This document shows, piece after piece, positions 21,421-64,000 of a DNA stretch of 64,000 nt. The notes beneath the pieces were generated by a model. The model made no database searches and was not told the origin of the DNA. It saw only the letters and a list, made by a program, of their open reading frames with translations. Numbering within the stretch: the first letter of the stretch is position 1; every line of letters starts with the position of its first letter. The stretch is from Erpobdella octoculata (lineage: Eukaryota > Annelida > Clitellata > Hirudinida > Erpobdellidae): contig OZ022244.1 of the NCBI GenBank assembly GCA_963978895.1, forward strand, positions 9,793,585-9,857,584, in the 5' to 3' direction. The position numbers and the translations under genes were made by a program.

Positions 21421-22798
21421 GTTAGTAATTTTTTGTAATTAATTGCAGACTAAAACAATTTAAATTGCAAAAATTATTACAAGATTTCTAAAAATTAAAA
21501 AACTTTATATAAAAATCATTTTTTATAAAAAATTTACTTATTGCTTTATATTTCCAAAAAATTATGTTTTAAAATTGAAAAAAATTTGCAGGAGCATCTA
21601 ATCAGAAAGAATCATGGCAGCAATATAAAATAGGTTGTCAGTCCTAATTTTGAAAATTGAAACAAAATATGAGAGCACGAACTTCGATGGAAGAAAAAAT
21701 TATCACCTGTGACTTCCAAAAACTAGCGATCAATTTCAAAGTTTTCATTTATTTTTAAGTTTTTTTGCAAGCAGCAAACGACCAGTAAAATCTAAATCTA
21801 TGTTTTGTTTTCCTGGTAATTTTAAAACGGCTGCATATTTCTCTGTTGTAGTGGATATTTAAGTTTATTGTGTCTGTTTTATTTCAATGCTGTCCTTGCA
21901 AGGCTTTGACACGTTTATGGATTTTGGGCCGTGAACATATTGTATATATTGTGCAAATCTCAAAATCTGAACACATTTCATTTTTTTTAAACTGTCAAAC
22001 GTCAAAGTCCAGGGCCTCCTTAAGCGTTTTTACAAAAATATAAAGTTTATTTTTTTACTTAGCTCGCAACTTCAGTCGGTTTGTCGGTAGCTTAAAGTTT
22101 TATTTTTACTTATTTTATTATTTCCTATCCATCAATTGTTTTAATATTTGAAGAATGTTGAAAAACATCAAAGTTTTTAACCAACTCAATACAAAATATA
22201 TGGAAATTACTTCTTTAAAAAAATTATCATGCTTTACAACTTACAGTTTACTTTCGCAACCACGTAGCAAGGAACGATGGGTACTAAAAAAGTCTTTGCA
22301 CTTTTTCACTGAATTGATGAGTTTTTACAAATCAGTTTTACAAAACAACGCTTTTTGACATATGCAAGGAAGAGGAATGACAAGAGCAGACATTAATGTT
22401 TTGACAGTAGTTTGCTTACTTTATAGGTTTTTAACGTTTTTGTAAATAGCTGAAAACTTGCTGGTCAAACTGGTATTTCTAAGCAGATTCTTAATGAATT
22501 TTCAACAACACAGTGGAGACGTCAATACACAATGATTGTTCTCCAGAAAATTTTTGAACGCATTGCAATAAGTATATTTACTTAGATTTTATCAGTGCAT
22601 CAGAACTCGCATAAAAAATCTGAAAAAAACTAGCAACTCCAAAAGTTTGAAAACTCAAACAGACTCACAAGACTAATGTTTTTGGGGATGGTCTAGAAGA
22701 GTAATACAAAAAAACGTTTACAGACCATTTCATCGACCCGCTTATGGTACAGTTTGGGAAAGCATAGGATTTCAAAAAAAATTCATATACTAAAACTA
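21421..22798. other. no gene seen
   Basis: AT-rich. The + strand frame at 22155-22358 shows no domain, and I do not support it as a gene. Confidence 0.5.
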
Positions 22799-22964
22799 AG
22801 CATGGGCGTTTGGAGGTTTTAGGTAAAACCGTTAATTTCCGCTGCGTTAAAATAATTTAACGGATTTACCTTCAAAAACAGTTAGCGTTAAAAATTTTTA
22901 TCGCAAATTTTCTTTAACGGCCGTAAATTCCCGTTAAAATTTGTTAAAATTCGTTATATTATGT

Positions 22965-23050
22965 TTTTAAATAAAATTTCTTTTATAAATGTTTTTAAAT
23001 GAAATTTCTGTTATAGATGTTTTTAAATAAAATTTCTATTATAAACAAAA
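22965..23050. repeat. 31-bp tandem repeat, three units
   Basis: Unit TGTTTTTAAATAAAATTTCT followed by TTTATAAA or TATTATAGA variants, within the hAT relic. Confidence 0.85.
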
Positions 23051-23064
23051 AATATTTCAATAAT

Positions 23065-23390
23065 CTAGTTTAGTTCTATGTTAGATGAGCCTTCATGAAT
23101 GTTATCTTCTGAGTTATTAGTAATCATTTTCCAATTGTTGACTTTAATTTTTTCATAATTTTTATGGCAAAAGACTAATTTTTTAATTGTATCGGGGTTG
23201 AGATTTTTCCTATTTTGAGTAACAATGTTGCCTGAAGCACTGCAAACCCGTTAAAAAGATGTTGTGGATGCCGGAATACAAAATATTGCCCTAGCCAATC
23301 TTGCGAGAAGTGGCAATACCTTTGACTGGTTTTTCCACCACACAAGGATATCAGTATTGCTTTTTGTATTGGGTTTACGCATCAAAAGAT
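23065..23390 (-). pseudogene. hAT transposase C-terminal dimerisation domain
   Basis: Read on the - strand, one frame gives DILVWWKNQSKVLPLLARLA, then AIFCIPASTTSF, a TAA stop, RVCSASGNIVTQNRKNL, and KKLVFCHKNYEK, ending at TAG 23067-23065. This is the hATC dimerisation signature: WW near the start, LARLAR, C(I)PA, then SERxFSxxGNIVT. The stop sits where the family has a conserved glutamate in SERVFS. It is a relic of the element around it. Confidence 0.85.
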
Positions 23391-23555
23391 ACAAATAAAT
23401 ATAAATTAACGGAAATAAACGGAACAATTTTCCTGTTAAATGTTAACGGAAAATTTCGTTAATTTCCGTCGTTAATATTTTTTAACGTAAACGGACGTTA
23501 CCGTTAACGAACGGTAACGAGCCGAAATTCACGGACGGAAAATTCAAACGCCCAT

Positions 23556-24504
23556 GCTTAACTAAAACTAATCTTTGTGGCCATGAAAACAAACTTTTTG
23601 GCAGAAATCATGATAGTAGTAGAGTTGTTCATCACTATAGAGAGCCAAAATAAAAAAGAGGAAAAATAGAGATAACGAAAAAATAGACGAAATAAGAAAC
23701 AAAACAAAAAAAACAAAAGACACTCGGGCAACACCGGGTAACCCTGCTGCTTGGTAACTATAAGGTTCAACATTATTTTTTTTGTTTGGTTCTACTAGAT
23801 AACAAGAGTTCAAGATATTTTACAATGATTTGCAAAACAAGTTTTAATAAAATTTAAAAAAACTACAAAAAATTGGGTTCTTCAGTCACAAACTGGATCC
23901 GCCACTGGTCCAAAATTGTTTTGTTTTTATTTATAACAATAATAAAGGGCAGTCTATGAAAAGCGTTGGTGGCAGGTGTGTGATCCCAACGTGCTGTTTT
24001 CTGGCACTTCAGTCGCCTTTCCATGGCGATTTAAATGTAGATTATAATTATTATTATGTGTTCAGGGCTGTAATAAACTCAGCTCTTTGTCATAAACATC
24101 ACGTTAAACTGTAATTCCAGCTTCCAATCAATTGGATTATTTTTTTGACACAGTCAGTTTAATCCAAAAATTAAAACCGTTTTTAAACGTAAATGTGAAT
24201 AAAAAACATTTTTGAAGTCATTAGGTGAATAATTCAAATACAATACTTTTTGACATTATAAGACATCTTGACATATTGTTAATGATATTTCCTTAGAGGA
24301 CACCTGATATATAGTAACCCATGCATCTTGATGTTCCATCCGGCGTATAGAAAGATTTATGTCTTTGACTTTTAGCCATTTGTATTTAACTTTAGTTTTT
24401 TTTACAACCATAACTTGGTGATAATTTTTTGCAACTTTAAATTTGAGATATTTTTTACCTGTATTTATTTTGTTAAATTTTTGTTTTGTATTTTATAAGC
24501 TGAA
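23556..24504. other. no gene seen
   Basis: The overlapping - strand frames at 23558-23813 are low-complexity and lack a domain. Confidence 0.5.
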
Positions 24505-24570
24505 ATTTGAAATATAGGTTTGATCTTCATGACAATGCATTTTAATGAAATTTGAAAGTTAAAAAAAAAA
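24505..24570 (+). repeat. dispersed repeat family C, partial copy
   Basis: GCTGAAATTTGAAATATAGG and TTCATGACAATGCATTTTA match the downstream half of the copy at 31582-31740. Confidence 0.6.
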
Positions 24571-24819
24571 TTTAATTAAAAACATTAATTATCATTGTTT
24601 TGAAACAAAAACAAATCAAATACAATGTTTACATATATAAATTCCAATAACGTCGTTTTAAAAGAAAAATTTGCAATAAATGAAAAACCGGCGAATCTTG
24701 AAATATTAGGAATTTCTGAAAAACCTCGTTTTTACGGCTTACTTGTTACTATTTAAAAACTAAACTGTTGTTCCTAATTAAATTTAAAATAAATACCTAG
24801 CTCAATTTCAAATACATTA

Positions 24820-24955
24820 TATCACCTTCACCGCCAATCCTGTTTGCTTGCTTGGAAGTAAAATTAACAAACATCCCGACATCCAATCAAGCTGAAATTG
24901 GAATATAAACTTTGTTCCTCATGGCAATAAATTTGGAAACCTGAAAAAATATTTT
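24820..24955 (+). repeat. dispersed repeat family C, copy 3
   Basis: CACCTTCACCGCCAATCCTG, GTTTGCTTGCTTGG, then ATCCAATCAAGCTGAAATTG and TCATGGCAATAAATTT, in family order. Confidence 0.7.
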
Positions 24956-25172
24956 TACTTTTAATATAAAGTTTTTTATCTATGTTTTAAAAAAACAAAT
25001 CCAAAGTATTAGGTATTTGCAAGAAAACCTGTTTTTACGGTTCTGTTATTAAATTTAATTTTAAATTAATAAAAAATATTTTTCAATAACAAAACAAATA
25101 TCACAATATATTATATTTCATATTGTTTACACACACTATTCAGCCAAAAGCTTGAAAATACTGAAAAAGAAA

Positions 25173-25706
25173 TATAACATACATACACACATACATACAT
25201 ACATACATACATACATACATACATACATACATACATACATACATACATACATACATACATACATACATACATACATACATACATACATACATACATACAT
25301 ACATACATACATACATACATACATACATACATACATACATACATACATACATACATACATACATACATACATACATACATACATACATACATACATACAT
25401 ACATACATACATACATACATACATACATACATACATACATACATACATACATACATACATACATACATACATACATACATACATACATACATACATACAT
25501 ACATACATACATACATACATACATACATACATACATACATACATACATACATACATACATACATACATACATACATACATACATACATACATACATACAT
25601 ACATACATACATACATACATACATACATACATACATACATACATACATACATACATACATACATACATACATACATACATACATACATACATACATACAT
25701 ACATAC
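25173..25706. repeat. (ACAT)n microsatellite, about 133 units
   Basis: Almost uninterrupted for over 530 bp, ending 160 bp upstream of the receptor start codon. Long frames of MYVC or THIH repeats across it are artefacts. Confidence 0.98.
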
Positions 25707-25866
25707 AGATACAGCCAAAATTTGACGACCGCAGCCTATAATACGCGCGTGCGTATTCCATCAAAAAGTCCATTTTCGTTTCTTTTCACGGGATTGCTTG
25801 AGAGTTTGTTTCGATTGTGCAAAAAAAAAGATTTTGGTTCTAATTTCTTTGACTGAATAAATTTAA

Positions 25867-59616
<33,750 letters not shown>

Positions 59617-59891
59617 AGAAATTGAACAACATCAAGACAAAACAAGGACGCAATTTTTTTATCAGAAAAAATAAATTACCAACTCGTACATCAGCACACA
59701 AGAACTGTTTTTCTACTTGTCAAACACAGCCAGGAGGCGTCCTTACAGTGGCTCATAGGAACAGTGTTACACTTACCTCAATTCTAGTACAGGATTTCTC
59801 AACACCAGACAACGTTCATAATAGAGACTGTCTCAATCTTACATGACAATTTAGACTGTAATATCATCTTTGTTCGTGTTTACATTATTGT

Positions 59892-59892
<1 letters not shown>

Positions 59893-59969
<77 letters not shown>
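59893..59969. repeat. (AT)n microsatellite
   Basis: About 75 bp downstream of the GPCR, followed by GTGTGTATG. Confidence 0.95.
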
Positions 59970-59975
<6 letters not shown>

Positions 59976-60431
59976 ATGTATTATTTATTGTATTCCTAAA
60001 TGTTAAAATAGAATATTTAGGGTGAAGCCGGGTATTACTGCTACCCTAAAATTAGGTAGTCGCATAAAAATTTCAAAATAATTTTTTTTTAATTTCAGTA
60101 ATATTTTTAAATAAAGGTGTAAAATTTGAGTTCAAATATACCTTAAAGTGTTAAAAAAAGTTAATATAAAAAAAGATATAACTAATCAAAGTTCGCATAC
60201 CTCGATCAAACATGGACTGCGTGCGTCCGTTAAAAACTGGGGTACAACGTAGAAGCGTAGTTTACAGCGTGCATGAGCGCACAGCGCAAAAGAACGCCGG
60301 GCCTAATGCCTAATAGAGCTTTTCACGTATCGGTTAAGAATATTTATTTCTCATATCAGATATGTCATTATAAGAAAATATAACAGAAACAAAAACCATT
60401 ATAGATAATTTTATTGAGACAATTAAATAAA
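59970..60431. other. space between convergent genes
   Basis: No gene. Contains a less AT-rich patch at 60190-60310. AATAAA on the - strand near 60404-60409 could serve the convergent gene. Confidence 0.5.
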
Positions 60432-60500
60432 AAATTCCCTCCTCCTTTCACCTGGCTTGGGACTGGCTCGAAATACTCGAGGCGGAGTTAAAAAATTTTT
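60432..60500 (+). repeat. dispersed repeat family E, right half
   Basis: TTCCCTCCTCCTTTCACCTG, GGCTTGGGACTGGCTCG, GAGGCGGAGTTA. Confidence 0.65.
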
Positions 60501-60588
60501 GTGTGAAAGCGAATTCCAGTTACGTAAAAAATAACTGTACATTATATTAGAGTTAAAAGCTTATTTGTAGTAGACAGTAGAGGGGACG

Positions 60589-60688
60589 TTAAATTTCGAA
60601 GATTAGATCCCCGGTTATGAGATCGGCAACAAAACTTTGGATTGGTAAGTCGAAGTCGATGGCATCGTCTTCCGTAGTGGTCCAATAG
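60589..60688 (-). CDS. exon 5 (last) of the uncharacterised gene
   Basis: Follows acceptor AATTTTTTAG. The first base completes AG|C (Ser). [19 protein letters not shown] to [13 protein letters not shown] at 60591-60589. Confidence 0.75.
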
Positions 60689-62769
60689 CTAAAAAATTAA
60701 CCAATAGAAGTGTTATTAAAATACACTATAAATTTGGTATATAGAAGATTTCATAGTATTACATTACCTTATAATAAAACATTCTTTCTTGGTCCTTTTA
60801 CGTCCCTGTATCCTTCCGAAATATATTGTTTCCGTTTTCCCCTCATCTTCTGTCCATTTGTGGCTTATAAGCTCTCCTTCCAGCTGTTCTCCGCTCAGAA
60901 TGCGCTCCATAAAAAGCCTTTGCTCGCCTGATAATCCATGGAATAAAGGGTTGGATATGTTGCCCTTGTCTTTTATTATCTTAGCTATCTCTCTCTCTAT
61001 TTTGCGTCGATCCTTGCTCTCTATCTTATGGTTACTCTCTTGCCGTCTCTCAAGGACTGTAATGTCTACTGCTTTATCTTTTATCAATGCTGCTTTTCTG
61101 ACCTGATAACAAGTAAATTAAAAACGAATTTTTAAAACCAATGCTTTTATATGTAATTAAAACACAAATTTTGCAATCAATTTTTTATTATATTACTCTT
61201 TTATTTTATGTTAAAGTCAAAATATCTTAATTATATCAAAATATCGAAATTAATTAAAATTATCTAAATTTATTGACTTATTGTAAAACTAATAATTGAA
61301 TATTGCATTGTCTTCTATTTAAGCATGTATGCAAAATTTGAAAAAATCTATCATCAGGAAGTGACTCAAAAATTGATTGCAAGATTTGAAACAGACAGAG
61401 AAACAAACAGACAGACAGAGAAACAGAGACGACGAGTTAATAAAAGCATTGGTAATAATAATAAAAATATCATCAAAAAGCATCGAATTTAAATATCTCA
61501 ACTATTTTCATGAAAATTTCGTACACGCTTGAGAATCGCGGTCAGTGAGTGTGGTTCGTGTTAACTTGGTAAAATAGTCTGCCAGTCGGTTAGCGTTTTG
61601 TGGTCAAGAAAACCCTCAAGAAAACCCTCAAGAAAACCCTCAAGAAACCCCTCGATAAAATCCTCAAGAAAATTAACTCAATAAATTGACTTATTGTAAA
61701 ACTAATAATTGAATATTGCATTGTCTTCTATCTTGAGCATGTATGCACAATTTGAAAAAAAATCTATCATCAGGAAGTGACTCAAAAATTGATTGCAAGA
61801 TTTGAAACAGACAGAGAAACAGACAGAGAAACAGACAGAGAAACAGACAGAGAAACAGACAGAGAAACAGACAGAGAAACAGAGCCGACGAGTTAATAAA
61901 AGCATTGGTAAAAACAGTAGAATAGAAATGAAATGAAATAGGCCCATGTTTTTGATATATTTAAAAGTAGGTTATTACTTTTCCTCCTTTTGATATGGCG
62001 AAGCGGATGAGCTTTTTTTGTTCCTCAGGTGTTTGTTCGTCTAACCATTCAAGTGTGTGGTTTACCGACGACTTAATTTTAGCGTCAAGATACCCAATAG
62101 ATGCATTGGGGGCTCTTCTTATAAGATAGTCGGCTATACCTGTGATTACAAAAATAATTTTATTAGAAATCATAAGCTCTTGGGATATCATAACCGCATT
62201 TAATTCACTGAACACTAATCCAACCTAACGTTCTCTCCGCGTGGATGTTATGGGTAGGTGCAGAGAGGCTATCATCTAGCATCTGTTGGCTCGGGGTAGA
62301 AAGAGGACCATCAAGGTAACTATACAGTTGACGCTTCATTACTGTGATAGTTCCTTCCAGAATGTTTCCTACGAGTTCGTTCAGAATTGAGTCTTTAGAT
62401 GGAAAATTTTTTAAGGCCTCCAAAGTTTCGTCGTTGCCGATCTCTTGTCCAAAGACATCATGCGATGCTTTTTTTACGATAACCGGATTCGCTTTCATAT
62501 GCTCCAAATTCTGGAGTGCCGTTTGGAATTCAGGAGCCTAAAATCATTTACAGTGAGTAATTAATAAAGTTAAGCATTTTTTTCAATTAAAAATTTTTGT
62601 TAACAAGTAATACCATTTCGAGATTAGATTTTTGGCTGGTGTTTGCATACACCAAAGTCATCCACGGCCCAGTGATGACCTTCCCAAGGAGGCCTAATGC
62701 CTGGAGCTGCACCATAACAAGTTCGTTGTTTATGGCTTCTAGGACTCTTAGATAAAAATGGAGACGCTT
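60589..62769 (-). CDS. multi-exon gene, uncharacterised transposon-associated-type protein (5' incomplete)
   Basis: Exons in order of transcription: 62769-62614, 62537-62225, 62139-61979, 61102-60768, 60688-60589. All four junctions are GT/AG and in phase (0, 1, 0, 2), giving at least 354 residues ending IFEI and TAA. Landmarks: [25 protein letters not shown] joined to [33 protein letters not shown], a Lys/Arg/Glu-rich helix, ISHKWTEDE, and a C-terminal acidic ITGDLIF block. I recall this block order from uncharacterised, often multicopy, invertebrate proteins, some probably from DNA transposons; this is memory, not a search. The function is unknown. The 5' limit is unclear because TGA lies in frame at 62770-62772. 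The gene is convergent with the GPCR. Confidence 0.7.
60768..61102 (-). CDS. exon 4 of the uncharacterised gene
   Basis: Starts [20 protein letters not shown] after acceptor TTGTTATCAG. Charged helix, then [20 protein letters not shown] and [16 protein letters not shown]. Donor ATAAG|GTAATG, phase 2. Confidence 0.75.
61103..61978 (-). other. intron 3 of the uncharacterised gene, filled by a LINE 3' end
   Basis: 876 bp. Of these about 810 (61107-61916) are a copy of the R2-like LINE 3' region in the opposite orientation to the gene. Only TCAG separates the insertion from exon 4. Confidence 0.7.
61107..61916 (+). repeat. dispersed repeat family B, copy 2 (5'-truncated LINE)
   Basis: Matches 46607-47396 from the last LINE codons through both 190-bp blocks. 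The second CAGACAGAGAAA array is longer here (six units against three). Confidence 0.9.
61979..62139 (-). CDS. exon 3 of the uncharacterised gene
   Basis: Acceptor TTGTAATCACAG, then [20 protein letters not shown] and [19 protein letters not shown]. Donor GGAAAA|GTAATA, phase 0. Confidence 0.75.
62225..62537 (-). CDS. exon 2 of the uncharacterised gene
   Basis: Acceptor AATGATTTTAG, then [20 protein letters not shown]. Ends [11 protein letters not shown] plus one base at donor TTAG|GTTGGA, phase 1. The intron to exon 3 is only 85 bp with a weak donor, but splicing restores a continuous conserved-looking segment. Confidence 0.7.
62614..62769 (-). CDS. earliest supported exon of the uncharacterised gene
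   Basis: 52 open codons including [20 protein letters not shown] and [15 protein letters not shown], ending GAAATG|GTATTA, phase 0. The upstream limit is set by TGA at 62770-62772. A usable acceptor is not obvious; GAAAG|CGT is a weak option. Another possible exon lies at 62812-62868 ([18 protein letters not shown], donor GCA|GTAAGT), but its frame does not join this one. Confidence 0.55.
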
Positions 62770-62909
62770 TCACTGACGATCTACTTCTTACAACATTAAA
62801 ACGACTTACTGCTTTTGGCCTACAATCCCTTGAGCACAGACTGTTTTTGGCAAATTTACGCTTGTGCTACAAGAATGAAATGATAAACTCAGAAGTGATT
62901 GGGCACCAT

Positions 62910-63548
<639 letters not shown>

Positions 63549-63668
63549 TTCCCCCCCCCCCGGACATTCCCCCCCCCCCGGACATTTCCCCCCTTCCGGA
63601 CATTTCTCCCCCCCCCCGGACGTTTCCCCCCTCCCCCCCGGGTAGGACATTTCCCCTTCCCCCGGAGA
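63549..63668. repeat. poly-C minisatellite of about 18 bp
   Basis: About six units of GGACATTT followed by 6-12 C residues. The - strand is a series of long G runs. Gly-rich frames here are artefacts. Confidence 0.95.
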
Positions 63669-63811
63669 GAGAAATATAAAAGAAATATAATATAGAGATA
63701 ATATAAATCGAGGCAGTATCATATGAGTAATTGTATGTAATCAATTTTATTAAGCCGAATCATTCGATTAAGTCCCCCTTTCTAAGACATTTCAAAGACA
63801 TTTGATATTTT

Positions 63812-63985
63812 CAGCCGTTCTTTGCATAGAAATGTAGGGTTAGGGTTAGGGTTAGGACGAAGCAATGGTTAGGGTTAGGGTTAGGGTTAGGACGAAGCAA
63901 TGGCGTCAACCTCAGCCGTTCTTTGCATAGAAATGTAGGGTTAGGGTTAGGGTTAGGACGAAGCAATGGCGTCAACCTCAATCCT
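63812..63985. repeat. interstitial telomeric repeats in a longer tandem unit
   Basis: Three blocks of GTTAGGGTTAGGGTTAGG (about 63835-63857, 63869-63892, 63937-63957), each followed by ACGAAGCAATGG. The module CAGCCGTTCTTTGCATAGAA to GCGTCAACCT occurs twice (63813 and 63912). Confidence 0.9.
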
Positions 63986-64000
63986 AAGGGAGGCTCGAGG

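Larger units (their letters stand above)
22799..23555 (-). mobile_element. hAT transposon deletion derivative
   Basis: GCATGGGCGTTTG at 22799 is inverted as CAAACGCCCATGC near 23555. Imperfect copies of ACTAAAACTAA flank it (offset by 3 nt on the right). Between lie the C-terminal part of a hAT transposase on the - strand and three 31-bp repeats. Both termini are rich in AACGG and CCGTT words, as in hAT subterminal regions. At about 760 bp it lacks most of the transposase. Confidence 0.75.

Noticed and set aside
25111..25856. Long open frames on both strands (MYVC and THIH repeats)
   Set aside because: Entirely the product of the (ACAT)n microsatellite; no unique coding sequence.
60789..61106. 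105-codon + strand frame rich in Ser/Leu
   Set aside because: Antisense shadow of exon 4 of the - strand gene.
62812..62868. Additional upstream exon of the - strand gene
   Set aside because: It has an acceptor-like and a donor-like site, but the resulting frame does not join the next supported exon, which has TGA in frame.

Overview
This window looks like nuclear DNA of a non-arthropod invertebrate. It is strongly AT-rich, has spliced genes with GT/AG introns, long microsatellites and several classes of metazoan transposon, and ends in TTAGGG-type telomeric repeats. A cnidarian- or tunicate-like source is possible, but the sequence does not settle the phylum.

Two host-type genes can be reconstructed. 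On the + strand a rhodopsin-family seven-transmembrane receptor is split into five exons (25867-26232, 26429-26697, 27076-27258, 58702-58891, 59356-59616). Splice phases agree at every junction and give 422 residues. Its third intron is about 31 kb and holds most of the repeats between 27 and 58 kb. On the - strand a convergent gene (five supported exons, 62769 down to 60589, at least 354 residues) encodes an unidentified protein that resembles transposon-associated uncharacterised proteins. A possible small nested gene for a secreted peptide (43734-44242) lies inside the receptor's large intron.

The rest is mobile and repetitive DNA. From left to right: a two-ORF LINE with both ORFs intact (961-5088, -), a foldback element with 21-bp tandem-repeat arms (8062-8991), a piggyBac transposase relic (9312-9508), the 3' part of a Ty3/gypsy element with its LTR (10265-12735, -), a 5'-truncated LINE (about 13.8-15.5 kb), a hAT relic (22799-23555), a 29-bp-TIR element (30121-30916), a Penelope-like 5' fragment with a hammerhead-ribozyme-like motif (34015-34291), the 5' part of a Ty3/gypsy element (39.2-40.5 kb, +) that complements the first fragment, a LINE with a restriction-like or R2-type RT (45.6-47.4 kb), a tRNA-derived SINE (55115-55300, -), and another 5'-truncated LINE (55645-57120, -). 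At least nine short dispersed families (called A to I here) recur two or more times. Simple arrays include (TA)n, (ACAT)n, (AAT)n, (ATC)n, GATNN pentamers and a poly-C minisatellite.

Exon coordinates come from hand translation and splice-site reading. Family names for transposons come from recognised motifs, not from database searches.
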